This document shows, one piece after another, positions 1 through 13,800 of a stretch of DNA of 64,000 nt; the stretch's first letter is position 1; every line of letters starts with the position of its first letter. Location: positions 29,304,908 to 29,368,907 of the forward strand of contig NC_049979.1 of assembly GCF_000003815.2 (NCBI RefSeq), read 5' to 3'. Position numbers and translations under genes: made by a program. Below the pieces are notes generated by a model that was given only the letters and a program-made list of their open reading frames with translations, was not told the DNA's origin and searched no databases. This DNA comes from Branchiostoma floridae. Taxonomy: Eukaryota > Chordata > Leptocardii > Amphioxiformes > Branchiostomatidae.

Positions 1-899
1 CGAGATGTCTAAACTCCCTCCGTCACAGGGTCATGCCTCCTCGTAATTTAGAGCTCGCAGACTCGTCGTTCGATCGAATCGCGCCTAATGTGAGTTGGGT
101 ATAACCAAACAATTAGATTCAATCTTCATTTTTGTTCTTTGGCATTCTACAACATTTGTATTTGTTTTCTGACATTTTTAAAAATCTTTATATATTTGCT
201 TATAATGTTTATATTGCAGCTGCTTTGTAAAATTTACAGTATGGTCAAAAACTTTTCTTCATAAACAAATAAAAACGGATGCCTGCCTGTATGTCAGCCA
301 CATAAACCAATCAACATGGCCTAAGGAGGAAAAAAGAAGTGTACTGTAGCTGGTTACCCAACAGACCCTAGCAAAAACCTGCCGACCCTAACTTCTTTTG
401 GAGATCGATTGCTGGCATGGGACATACAGTTTTTATCTGACTTTGGGCATGATTTGAATCTGAGTGAAGCAATTCGATACATCTATCTGATGGAAGTGTA
501 CTGTAAACACAGTTGATCCATATTCACTAAACACATACATGTATACAACCTAGAGTCTCAGGGACATTCTACATCTTTGGAGACTCTGATCAGGGATTTC
601 TTTGCACGCAGTGCACATTACAGCACAACGTCACACCCTCAACAGAGACGGGGGGTGACATAGACTTTCTGATTCTTATGACCCCCTCCAACAAAAGTGG
701 TGTGTTCCTTATGTCACTGCTGGAGATAGAAGGGTTATTCATTCTAAACGAGATCGAGGAAGTTTGTCCGAAAATTTAGAGGGGTACGTCCCTATAGTGT
801 TAATTCCAGTGTTGGAAGTATAAAGTGTTAGCATTTTTCCATGACAGTTTATCCATATCCGAATGAAATTTCAACATCTTCAGAAATGTCTTAGCATAT

Positions 900-1104
900 A
901 CATGTCGAATCTCCGGGCCACTCCGTGTCTCTGGACCAAGTTCGTATCTTGGACTCTGAACAGGATTGGTTTGTGAGGGGCGTCAAGGAGGCTGTCTACA
1001 TCAGGGCACATCAACCCTCATTGAACCGTGATGGTGGCAGGTTTCGCCTTCCCGCCATTTATGATTCGCTGCTACCTGACGTCATCCGACGACTTCCGGA
1101 TTAG
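900..1104 (+). pseudogene. Penelope-like retroelement: C-terminal GIY-YIG endonuclease fragment
   Basis: An open frame ending TAG at 1102-1104 reads SVSLDQVRILDSEQDWFVRG, VKEAVYIRAHQPSLNRDGGR, FRLPAIYDSLLPDV. The E-x-D-W-F-x-R-x-x-K-E-A-x-x-I-R and P-S-L-N-R-D-x-G patterns are typical of the last part of the GIY-YIG endonuclease of Penelope-like and related elements. The reverse transcriptase is not recognisable upstream (1-899), so the copy is truncated or decayed. A hammerhead-like motif follows the stop within 20 bp. It lies just past the 3' end of TMEM87, in opposite orientation. Confidence 0.7.
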
Positions 1105-1313
1105 TGCAGCGAATCATTCATCTGATGAAGGTCGGAGTATTCGGCCAAAAATTTATGGTGAGTTTCTTTCTTTGTGTTGGAACAAAGTTTAAACTGTTCA
1201 CTACAGTTTATCCATGATGATTACACAGGGCCAATTGAAACACAAACACAATCTTACTCTAGTCTCAGTGCAAGTCTTACATGTATGTGTCTTACCAGGA
1301 GTTGTGCTTTTCA

Positions 1314-3853
1314 TCATTCCATCTTGTTCATCTCAAACCGAGTGGTCATAATTTCCTGAAGGGAGACAAAGAGAAAATTCAAGGGCAATTGGAACAAATT
1401 GAAACAGATGTCCTTAGAGTGACAATTACTCAAGCAACTGGACAAAATTTGAAAAGGTAGTTAACTCTGTAGATAGATGGTACTTACTTCATCAGAGTCT
1501 AAAAGACTTGGCAGGGCCCTAAGGTATTGAAATAAAAACATACAACTGTTACAACACTTCAGAATAGCCATGCATGTATCACAAAGACAACCTACAGAAT
1601 CCATATGTTACACATTGTTATTTTGCAACAATTCATTTCTGCCTCCATAGATTACATTTTTTTTTACCAGATCTCTCTCTACATTGCTCACATAAAAAGT
1701 GAAAAATCAAAGACAAATGCTATGTACAGTATTTACAAGTTCATTGCACAGGGGAAATTCCCCTAGCTCTTTTCGATAAGTACATTTATGTCATACCTGG
1801 GCCGCGAAAACGTTCCATACAGGTGTTCCGGACCATGTGATAACTTTCTGTATCACACAGGCTTCGAAGTTGTATCAACCGGGCTTCCTTCGAGTAAATC
1901 AACTATTTTGAACTATTTTGAACGGGCCGAATACGGCATGGTTGAGAATTCGAATACTGGATTCTGACGTTAGAATTGCTGTTGTTACAATCTTCTGTTC
2001 GAGGACACAACATTTTCTCAACTTCTGGCACATTTCGCATCGAAACATGTGTTTTCTCAGGTGGGTATGACATAAATAACATACAACACGGTGTATTCTG
2101 CATCACCATCGGTTCCAGCCCACCCGTGGGTTGGATCACCTCCCAAGGCTGGTACCTCGGGTGATACGGAATACCCCTTGTTGTATTCTATATGTACAAT
2201 GAACAGTGCAATGCAACTCTTCCAGTAGCTTTGCATGTCGGATGAGCAACACAGACACAGAGCCGCTAACCATTGGACTACACACACTACTGTGGGAGAT
2301 ACCAACTCGGTTTATAAAACAGAGACAATCAGAAAGAGATAAAGAGAGCACTCACGTATCAGCAACTGAGGATGGAATGTTTTCTTCTATCCATTTCAAA
2401 TCCTCCTCCTTGTAAAGCAAAACAAATAAGATAGTTTGAGTCATGAATACCTCAGTTACTTGAACAATGCAAACAATATTTGCCATGCAATTTAGTTCTT
2501 AGATAACCATGAAATTGTAAAAAATAAACTTACAGCCTTGGTGTCCGTATCATTCATGCCTGGAGAGTTGCCGTTGGCATTGTTTTTCCCACTAAGGCCG
2601 CGCATCTTCATACCCTCTGTGGACACAACACCAGAATAAAAAGTTACTTCTGAATCAGAATCTGTACCACTAAATTACGATTTGAAGACAACATTTAATT
2701 CTCGTAGTGTAGCAAAATTTGTACTAACCAAAAGCATCGTTGAGCATGGGTTCCTCAGCTTCCACATCATGTTCCTCACTCAGGGGAGAGAAGGCATAGC
2801 TGAAACAGAACACAGGGTCCCATTCATTAAAGTGCTTAAACCACCGGTAACTAGGGCTGGGTATCGGTACAGCGTACCGGTACAAAACCGGTTTTTATTA
2901 TTGGACCGGTCCAGAAAAACCGGACCTGAAAAAATTAGGTGGACCGGATGTTGGACCGATTAGAAAATTAACACATTATTTTATCAGGCATTCACACGTT
3001 TTGACGCTTGCAGGTGGAAGAAAATAACAAGAGTGAAGTAGAGTAGAGTTTATAGTCATTTCTACCAAGTTTTACCGTCAATCATACAGGTGCAGTTAGC
3101 GTTGTAGGATTTTAAAACACCAGTGTAAGTCTAGTACTCCACCAAACAGATTTCTTTGTAGTGAAATGGACCATTGGTATGAGTCATACTGCATCAGGTC
3201 CAGGTCCGGTTATGGACCTGATCCTTTGGACCTGAACCGGACCTGGACCTGAATTTTCTGTACCGGTACCCAGCCCTACCGGTAACAATGTACAACTGTT
3301 ACAATTCCTGATTACCATTTTTGAATGAACATAGTCAGTCACCCTTCTGATGTTATTGAACATTGCAATCTTAAAAATCATACTTCAAGCTCTTGCTTCC
3401 TGCCGCCAGGTAATTACGTTAATTGAGCAATATCATGTTGAGCAAGATATTCTGTGCGCACTGACCGCTGGTTGTTGGCCGTAGGCCTCCACAGGACCAT
3501 GATGACCATCAGGATGACCGAGAACAGGAGGTGCCAGTAGGCTTCATCCACCCACAATTCTGACCAGTCCTGGGGTGGGGAGGGGGGCATTTATAAACAT
3601 GTAACTACCACGTGCACATACAAGCTTTCATAGTGAAGGCGACTTTTTTGTCAAACTTTTCTTCTAGTTGCATGCTCGCATTGGTTTTGGTGATGTTGGT
3701 GATATTATGGAATCAACATGGCTTTACAGTTTATGCCCATTTAATCTTTGTATGATGAAAAATGTAATGGTACAGTTAGGCAAAAGGTACTTACTGACAG
3801 GCACTGTGTGAATCTGATTGTCTTGAAGGACCAAATCATGAAGGCGATGGAAG
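1314..3853 (-). CDS. TMEM87: TMEM87 exons 13-19: last TMs and cytoplasmic tail
   Basis: Exon 13 3795-3853 ([20 protein letters not shown]), 14 3466-3569 ([20 protein letters not shown] then [11 protein letters not shown]), 15 2729-2799 ([20 protein letters not shown]), 16 2534-2616 ([20 protein letters not shown]), 17 2356-2408 ([17 protein letters not shown]), 18 1488-1518 ([10 protein letters not shown]), 19 1314-1355 ([13 protein letters not shown], stop TGA at 1314-1316). The acidic tail and the final F-E-x-x-K-M-E end match human TMEM87A (FERSKME), which fixes the true C-terminus. Exons 18 and 19 are only 31 and 42 nt; they were found by phase and homology. Confidence 0.9.
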
Positions 3854-6800
3854 CTGAAAGAAAGAGAAGACCTTCAGTTAAATATTTCAGAAAAACAAAT
3901 TATTAAATTGATTCTGGGTTGATAAATCTGGTACTTATTTCATGAGCTTTTCTGAGCTGGTATTAGGTACGTCCCCCAGTTCAGTGGCCATTTAATACTT
4001 CATGCAAAGTCTGGACATTTTCCTTCTGTCTTTGAGTGGCATTCACTGTAGCTAATATACTATAAAATACATATACGAAGATGAGAGTGTTGGTGAAGTG
4101 TCTGTACAGTGACAGTTTGACTTACCTAGCACAGCAAAGATGAGAGTGTTAGTGAAGTGTCTGTACAGTGACAGTTTGACTTACCTAGCACAGCGAAGAT
4201 GAGAGTGTTAGTGAAGTGTCTGTACAGTGACAGTTTGACTTACCTAGCACAGCGAAGATGAGAGTGTTAGTGAAGTGTCTGTACAGCGACAGTTTGACTT
4301 ACCTAGCACAGCGAAGATGAGAGTGTTAGTGAAGTGTCTGTACAGTGACAGTTTGACTTACCTAGCACAGCGAAGATGAGAGTGTTAGTGAAGTGTCTGT
4401 ACAGTGACAGTTTGACTTACCTAGCACAGCGAAGATGAGAGTGTTGGTGAAGTGTCTGTACAGTGACAGTTTGACTTACCTAGCACAGCGAAGATGAGAG
4501 TGTTAGTGAAGTGTCTGTACAGTGACAGTTTGACTTACCTAGCACAGCGAAGATGAGAGTGTTAGTGAAGTGTCTGTACAGTGAAAGTTTGACTTACCTA
4601 GCACAGCGAAGATGAGAGTGTTAGTGAAGTGTCTGTACAGTGACAGTTTGACTTACCTAGCACAGCGAAGATGAGAGTGTTAGTGAAGTGTCTGTACAGT
4701 GACAGTTTAACTTACCTAGCACAGCGAAGATGAGAGTGTTAGTGAAGTGTCTGTACAGTGACAGTTTGACTTACCTAGCACAGCGAAGATGAGAGTGTTA
4801 GTGAAGTGTCTGTACAGTGACAGTTTGACTTACCTAGCACAGCGAAGATGAGAGTGTTAGTGAAGTGTCTGTACAGTGACAGTTTGACTTACCTAGCACA
4901 GCGAAGATGAGAGTGTTGGTGAAGTGTCTGTACAGTGACAGTTTGACTTACCTAGCACAGCGAAGATGAGAGTGTTAGTGAAGTGTCTGTACAGTGACAG
5001 TTTGACGAGGTTACGGCGCAGGCGAAGGGTGCGAGTGGTCTGCACCAGGCTGCTGAAGATCCACCAGCAGATAGCGGAGTCCAGCACGGCCAGCGGGATG
5101 GACGCCAGCAGCGCCTGATTGGTCGGGTCCTGTTTGGGCTGGAGATGGAACATCCCAAGAGTTAACTTGTTGTGTTTAATGATGATAAAAGAAGCAAACT
5201 GTTTACAGAAGTGTCCAAGAGACATTCTTGCATGCTTTCCACCATTACTGATGAAAAAGATAACGATTTTACTAAGGACACTAAAGGGCACATTTTATTG
5301 AAGAAACTTGTCTTTTACTGCCACCATCAAAGAAGAGAAACCCAACAGAAGTAGATCTTAATACTATTATCTTTCTCCTTTACTATGCAGACATAAGTCA
5401 GAAATGGCTACGTTTTGCAGGTAGGGTATTAGATAAAAACTCCCAACATCAGATTGTTTTTCAACTCAAGCACTCTGACAGGTTGATAGAGGCTTTCAGA
5501 ATATCACATGCTCAAGTTAGCAAGTACATTGTACATAATAGTAGAGTCTATTTCAGAGAAAAAGAAAACATGCAGTAATGCTACGGTCACAACTGAAACA
5601 AGACAAACCTATGGGTAGACTATGGGCTGTTTTATTGTACTGTTGGCTGGCATCCCTACATTTGTAAGTGGCTCGCTTGACACCCTGCAGCTACCTGGCT
5701 ATTTTTTGGCATGGCCGGGCCCCCAGATATTTTTTTAACTTACAGTTACAATTAGGGGTGGGTACCGGTACAAAATGTTTTTTCTTATTGGACCAGTCCA
5801 GAAAAACCGGACCTGAAAAAATTTGGTGGACCGGATGTTGGACCTATTGGGAAATGAACAGATTATATCATCAGACATTCACACATTTTGGGGCTTACCG
5901 GTCGAGGAAAATAACAAGAGCGAAGTAGAGTAGACTCTATGGTCATTTCTGCCAAGTTTTACAGTCAATTGTCAGGTAGCCTTGTAGGATTTTAAAATGC
6001 TAGTGGGAGTAGAATACTTCACAAAACAGCTTTCTTTGTAGCAATAATGGACCATTGTTTTGAGTATCATCACAAGTTTTCACATAATGAATCAGGTCCA
6101 GGTTCAGGTCCAGACCTGATCCTCTGGACCTTAACCGGACCTGGAACTGAATTTTCTAGTTACAATCAACCCTGGACCCAGCAAAAAATAGACACCATAA
6201 CCCAATCGTGAAAATTTACAGGTACCCCTGGTATCTGGCAGTACACTGGGACAAATTGGTAGCTTCAAAGCCTGGCCTGCAGGGCTAAACCCCCTACAGC
6301 CAACGGTGCAAATGTGACCATAGCATAATTTAAGACTTCCAGCAGGAAAGAGCACAGTGTCCTACAGTTTGGTGTCTACAGACAGGCACCTACCGACAGC
6401 CCAGAGGACACATGGCGATAGGGCTGCATGTGGGGGCCAAGAGACCAGGACCACATCAGTAAATGTTACCTTACAGTACAAACCACTCTGATAGGGAATA
6501 CAGTCACTAACAGTCAAGTTGAACATTTGTCACAAAGGCACTTATACCTGTAGGTTGATACTTACTGGCATAGTGTACATCTATGTGAAGGAAAACCTAA
6601 ACTTCAGAGTGATCATGCCAAGGAACATACATGCCAAAACTTTGCCTTCAGTCACTCATAGGTTAAAAACCCTAATGATTTGATAAGTTTCATCTGAAAT
6701 TTTTAATGATACTATCTAATTTCACCAGGGAGAGTTGAAAATGGCTAAGAAAAGACACATCCCTACCAAAAACAGGTGGATATTACTGATTCTTGGTCCC

Positions 6801-9800
6801 CAACATGCAGTTTTATTGTGCCACAAACACTCACACACAGATATGGACAGAGGCATGCAAGTACATCCATCAAGACCTCACTACATATAGTGATAGTGAT
6901 AGTTAGATGGGTGACCATGTGTGTACTCACTCTGATGGAGCGTAGACAGCCCTCCACAGACCCCAGGATGAAGTACAGGGCACCCACACCCAACACACGG
7001 TGCAGCATTGGGCCAAGACGGGGCCTGGGGGTAAAAACAAAACAGTTGGGTAAGTGAATAGTTTCATCAGGTTTGCAAGTCACTGAATAATAACATTATT
7101 CATACACAGCCATTTGTTTTCCACATACAACATTTTGATGATTGTCTGTCACCTTCATTAGGTACCCCATCTGTAAGCAGCGGCACCTATTGCTGCAGTA
7201 AAATATGAACCCGTCAAAATTACCCAGAGGAGGGTAACAGGCGATCACTGAAATGTCGGTGGAATAAAACATTTAGTTGTTATTTATCACAGTTAGGTTA
7301 TTCTCATCCTTTGCGAGATAACAATGACTCCAAGTGTGCAACCCGATACTTGATCAAAGACATTTCCTGAGAAGGTTGCTACAAGGAGATTACTTCTACG
7401 TTCTTCACTGATTGTTGAAAGAAGAAATTATTCAAAAAGAGCTGGTCACACAACCATTAGATAAAGGTGAGGATGAAATGACAGCAATAGTAGCCCTTGG
7501 TATACCGCAAAATACACACTAGTCTGGAAAACTTGTATCGATTGATATCACGTTCCAGGTTTGACATAAGCTGACTTACTTGACGATTCCATACCCCAGA
7601 CAGACGATGATGACCAGCATGCGAGCCAGGGTTCTCTTCAGACAGGACACCAGCTCAGCAAACACTACAGCTCCTCGCACTGTGGGAGGGGGGTGATGTG
7701 GATAATCAGTTCAGTTGTTTAAGATTACAGAATATTTAGATTAATCCATAAAAAAGGCTACAACCATGAGGCTAATAGTATTAATACTTGGTAATATCTG
7801 AGATGCCAACAAATCAAAACCTGTACACTCCTGGTTAAACAAAGTGAAAGTCCAACATAACTCTCTCTGTGGCAGTTTATAGCAGCCAAAGAACGAACAT
7901 TTGAAGGCTAAAATAGGTTGGGATTATCTTAACTATTATTTTCTATTTCTTTTTAGATTTTGGCTGACATGATCTGACAAAATACAGCAATGTTAAGCTA
8001 AAATGAATGAGGTACTGGCATTTTGAACATCATATTCTAATCACACACTATATACATTGTATAAGCATAATTAAGTATGTTTTATAAAAGAATTTTGAAT
8101 ACAATTTGTAATATACATACAGTACTTACAATGACTGTTCAAAACCCTCATCAATCAACAGAGTGTGTTTTCTGTTTTGAATTTCAATACTCAGACATAT
8201 CGAAACTTTCATGTTCGGTTGCTCGATCCCAAAAAAGGACATTTTTGCTAGGATTGGTAGGGTACCGTATATTCTCGAATAAAGTACGCACCCCAATTAA
8301 AGTATGCACCCCTGATTTTGGACAAGTCTTAGACAGATCTTTGGGACTGAAAGGTAAAATGGAAAAACTCAAATAAAGTACGCACCACTTCTCCACCAGT
8401 TTTGAACAGACCTTTAACTAAATAAATTCGAATTTATGATGTTTTCCCCAGGTCATTTTGCATAAAATAACCTGGGTTTACACTGTAATTGTCTCTATAA
8501 ACTTGTGAATTGCCTGCTGCAAATTATAAAAATCACTGAGAACTGGTAGAAGAAATCAGGCAAAACCAGTTGTACAAGTCAAAGTCACTAACTCAAAAGG
8601 ATTGTATGCAAATGCCACTGTTAATATGTAAATCATGTCAAGACAATTTCTTTGTTTCATGTTTAGACAACTTCAAGACAACAACAATGTGTATGTTTTG
8701 AAACATTACTAGAAGTGTAGCTCCACCTTGCTTTATTTTAGGCTTTTCTTACCATTTATCTGTGCAGTAACCTCAAATAAAGTACGCACCCCAACTTTGG
8801 CAACAACTTGTAGCACCTTTTCAATTTTGAAAAGTTAAAAAAGTGCGTACTTTATTCGAGAATATACGGTAACTGAAAACACAAGATTTTCCCCTAGGCC
8901 GTACCTGACACCCCAGTGCTGTTGACATGCTGGTACTCTGCATAGAACACAGCTTTCTCCAGCATGCCCAGGATGATGACTCCGCCCACCCAGAACTGGA
9001 TCCGCAGGAGGTCTCTCCACTGGCAGGCCAGCAGGAGCAGCCAGATCACTCCGTAAACCACGTACACGCCACACATCACTCCATAGAACTGTACAGGAAC
9101 AGTACAAGTGTGGTCAGTACACCACATACACGCCACACATCACTCCATACACTCCACACATCACTCCATAGAACTGTACAGGAACAGCACAAGTGTGGTC
9201 AGTACACCACATACACGCCACACATCACTCCATAGAACTGTACAGGAACAGTACAAGTGTGGTCAGTACACCACATACACGCCACACATCACTCCATAGA
9301 ACTGTACAGGAACAGTACAAGTGTGGTCAGTACACCACATACATGCCACACATCACTCCATAGAACTGTACAGGAACAGTACAAGTGTGGTCAGTACACA
9401 ACATACACGCCACACATCACTCCATAGAACTGTACAGGAACAGTACAAGTGTGGTCAGTACAGTACATACACTCCACACATCACTCCATAGAACTATACA
9501 GGAACAGTACAAGTGTGGTCAGTACAGCACATACATGCCACACATCACTCCATAGAACTGTACAGGAACAGTACAAGTGTGGTCAGTACACCACATACAC
9601 GCCACACATCACTCCATAGAACTGTACAGGAACAGTACAAGTGTGGTCAGTACAGCACATACATGCCACACATCACTCCATAGAACTATACACTCAGGAA
9701 CAGCACAAGTGTGGTCAGTACAGTATATACACTCTACACATCACTCCATAGAACTGTACAGGAACAGTACAAGTGTGGTCAGTACAGCATATATACTCCA

Positions 9801-10789
9801 CACATCACTCCATAGAACTGTACAGGAACAGTACAAGTGTGGTCAGTACACCACATACACGCCACACATAACTCCATAGAACTGTACAGGAACAGTACAG
9901 GTGTGGTCAGTACAGCACATATACTCCACATATCACTCCATATAGAACTGTACAGGAACAGCACAGCACATACATGTATACTCCACACATTACTCATAGA
10001 ACTGTATAGGAACAGTTGATACACCACACATCGATCAACTTATAGAACTACATAGGATCAGTCAACACTCCACACATCACTCCATAGTACTGTACAGGAA
10101 TAGTACGAGTGTGGTCAGTACAGCACATACTCCACACACCAAGCAGGTTCTTTTTTAACCTCCTTGACACTACACAGTAACAGCAAAGTATTGACACAAC
10201 ATAACTTACAGGTAGCAGTGCCCAGTCCGTAGCAGAAAGGTAGCTGGTGCCTTTTCTCTCAGAAACACCAACTGAAAAAAAACCAGTAAAAACATTGTAT
10301 TAGCAATTCTACAATGTTGAGAAAGTTCCCACAATTGTTCCATGGTACAGACTTAATACGTAATGCCAATTTGTACTTTTAAAAGACAAAATGAAGGCAA
10401 TAGCTTACCAGTCAATTGGTAGTCTTCTACACCCTCCGTCTTCACTGGTAGAATTCTCACTACTAGCAAGTAGGGGCCACTCTCCCAGGAATGGGTTACA
10501 ACATTACCTGAGTGCTGGGAGAAAAATGGATAGCATAAGAATCAATTAAGTCTATTTATTACATTCCTATCTGCGACAAAAAAACAAGACCATAAGATGT
10601 CTTGGACAGAAAGATACAAAAACTGGAAGTTCTGCTGCAGTGCCAAAGTCACACACAAAATCCACCTTGATTTTTGTCTTCCAAAGCCCTACCGACTTAC
10701 CAAATACCATTACAGTCCATCCATAGGCTCTAGTGCTATGCTGTTCACAAATATTCGGAAACACAAACACAGACACAGACACACACACA

Positions 10790-10841
<52 letters not shown>

Positions 10842-13800
10842 ACGTCCAATTATTGGAGGCAATCAAAGCATATTTTTCCAGGGCCTGGAAAGCAGTAGTT
10901 CTCAAAGTAGTGTGACCTCGACAGTCCTGTTTTTCCAATTAGATAGCCAGGTTAACAATGTGTTTGTAAGATGTTAAAGCTTGCCCAGGATTGCCTAAAA
11001 AGAGGGTACTGTAAATGCATTTAAGTTCGCGGGGATTTAATTTGGCGGTGGCGGGAAAAAGGACTTTTTGCTTTGGTTTTAATTTCGCGGTAGCACCATG
11101 CACTGTAGTCTCTTACTGCCATGGAAAAATGTTCGCTGTGGTTTTAAGTTCGTGGTGAAACGGCCACAGCGAGAACCATGAACATTAAACCACCACGAAA
11201 GTTTCTGCATTTACAGTACCCACTAAACAAAGGATGTCCATTTCAGACACTACAGCATGGTTCTTAAATCAGCACTCAACACGAATATGCCCTCACACGA
11301 CAGACTAACACAGACTACACTAACTATGCTACACAGAAGACTGCTGAAAGTTCCTCAGCAAAAAGACCCAGTACCTCATCACCAATCTGGGAGTGGTTGC
11401 CAACCTCTCTTATGGTTTCCTGTGTTTCGGCTTCTTGCTGCTGTTCTTGTTGCTGTTGTTGGCTCTCTGCTTCCACATTTGGAGTATCTGCCTTTTCTTC
11501 CACCTCCTCAGTCTCTTCTTCCTTCTTTTCTGGTTCTTTTTCTTCTGCTGGCGGTGCCGGTGGTGCTGGCTTTGCTGCAGGTTTCTTCTGTAAGAACACA
11601 TAGTGAAGAGCATGTTTAGCGAAGCACAAACTGATGGTGAAACTTATCCAAATGCCTTTAAAGTGCTTATGTCACCAATGACACTTAAGTAGTGCAATTC
11701 TTGATTACAAGTACTAGTAACCATCATAAAATATACACCCGTCTGGTATTATTGAACATAGAATCTTACAAATCATACTTCTAGTTGTTCTTAATTCCTG
11801 GTGCCAATTAATCAAGTTAGTTTCTGCCAATTACATAGATAATAAACATGGCAGCTGGTTCAGAGCCTAATACCAAGAACACAATCATATAGTTTACTTG
11901 AATGTATGTTGTCAAGCTAATCGTGGAAAAATCACACAAGCCCAATCTGTAAGTACAGTAGGTCATGGACTTGGCCAATCAGCACTTTCAGATCCACTGT
12001 GGAATGGGGCCAGTGGACATGTAAGTTGTATAAATCTTTAATAACTACTCTGATTTTCTTCTAGCCACTCCTACCTTTGACCCGCCCTTCTTCCTAGGTG
12101 CTGGGGCTCGCCTGCTCCGGGTGTTTGGATCGACCAATGACGTCTCTCCAGCCGTTTCGTCCCCCCTCTTCTCTGCAGAGGCGTTCACGCTGAGGGGCCT
12201 GTCTACCAGGTTAATATCTGGCTTTAAGTCCTGCAAATAGAGGAATGTTGTTACATTTGTATACATCCCTGTGAATACAATTATTTTACACCTGGAAATG
12301 ATCAGATCACGGGCATTTCAGGTTACAGTACAGAAAAAATAGGGTTGGTAGTCATAGCTAGGAATTCTCTTCTTTTTTTCTCCTGTAACACAACATTTCT
12401 TTTTAGACCTCTTACTTCTTCATTGTATTTTATCTTTGATGAATTGTGTTATTCTAATAGGTGTTTGATCAATTCACCTAGTCATCATGATATACAGTCA
12501 AACCTGTCTATAGCGGCCACTCAAGGGACTGGTCAAAATTGGCCACTATAGAGAGGTGGCCACTATAGTCCATGGGCCAGAGGAAAAATCGGTACCTCCG
12601 AGGTGGCAAATTCTCCTTGTTATTTTTGAATAGTAGAAGGCCTGTGGCATATATTTTGACGTGATAGCCATTCTGGTATGGTAGCTTTCTACCGGCTATC
12701 ACCCTTCAAACCTATCACCACTTAAATGATCTGGAAATTTCGATTCTTCAATAAGGGGGAGGGGCAAAAAATTAAACATCAATATTTTTCCACGAAAATT
12801 CACAGGCTGGTAGAACCTGCTAAGAGGATCATAAAAATATCAATTGATTTTTGATATTGTGATTCAACACGAAATTATGACTGCCTAAAATCATATTTTT
12901 TGGTGATTTTCTGGTGAAAAATATATACTTTACTTTCCAATATCGTTCATTTATTCACATTACCTATGGGGCCTTGCCTGATGAGTTAGACTTACCGTAC
13001 CTATCCTTCTCTGCATATTAAGCTTTAAATGATCGAAATCCATCAATGAAATCCGGAGATATGAATGTGTGAAGAATGACACATCTGCCAGCTTGTAGTG
13101 ACAATATCGTTGCTAAGGCCGTTGCTAAGGCTGTTGTTAAGGAGGTTTCAGATCGTACTCCACAACAAAACTGATGCAAAGAACTTACTTTTCTGTAGTA
13201 TTTTACTCTGATTACATCAGTAGAAGTACAAAGAATCGTGTTAAAATGTTTAACATGTAACAGATGCAGAACGCCCATTCCTCATTAACTGGGAAAATTG
13301 GAGGTAGAAAATTGTAAAAAATAAAGTTGTCCAAAACGCTTACCTGCTGGTATGAACTTGTTACCACTTATATCGACTATCTTTTGCTATTTTTGTCTGG
13401 TGCTAACACGCTTAATTTTGGAGATATTTGATTTTTAGTAGGCCATGTCATCTTTCCTACAATTTCGTAATAAAGAGCATATTACTACACAGAGAAATGT
13501 TCCAGCAAGTAATAGTGGATTAACAACAGCCAAATTAGCGAATTTTCCAACCCAAAACCTTCAAATTACACGCCAATGAGAAATATTTAACCACCGTGTC
13601 ATTTGTTTCGGAATAATCATCAAAATTACTAGCTATTAAGTTTGCTACATTTGTATAAAAGTAAATAAATGATATATTTTTTTTTCTGATATGAAGACAA
13701 ACCGTTTAATACTCCTCAATTTTCACCCTGTAGGATGGGATAAGAGCGATAGAATATATTTATGAAAATGGTTGGAAGCAGGCGATATCTATTCTACAGG

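Noticed and set aside
1-899. Reverse-transcriptase part of the Penelope-like element
   Set aside because: I could not read a conserved RT motif in any frame; only the endonuclease end is clear.
4076-5006. CRISPR-like regular repeat
   Set aside because: Units are directly tandem with no unique spacers and derive from a eukaryotic exon edge.
9080-10135. Tandem coding repeat (frames of 60-102 codons on the plus strand)
   Set aside because: A 64-bp unit shifts frame at each copy; the frames are by-products of the minisatellite.
10567-10977. Overlapping open frames of 123-126 codons on both strands
   Set aside because: They run through the CA/TG microsatellite (Cys-Val or Thr-His repeats) and have no homology or splice logic.
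11257-11629. Long plus-strand frames (Leu/Phe/Ser-rich)
   Set aside because: Antisense shadows of TMEM87 exon 6, which has the conserved frame, phase and splice sites.
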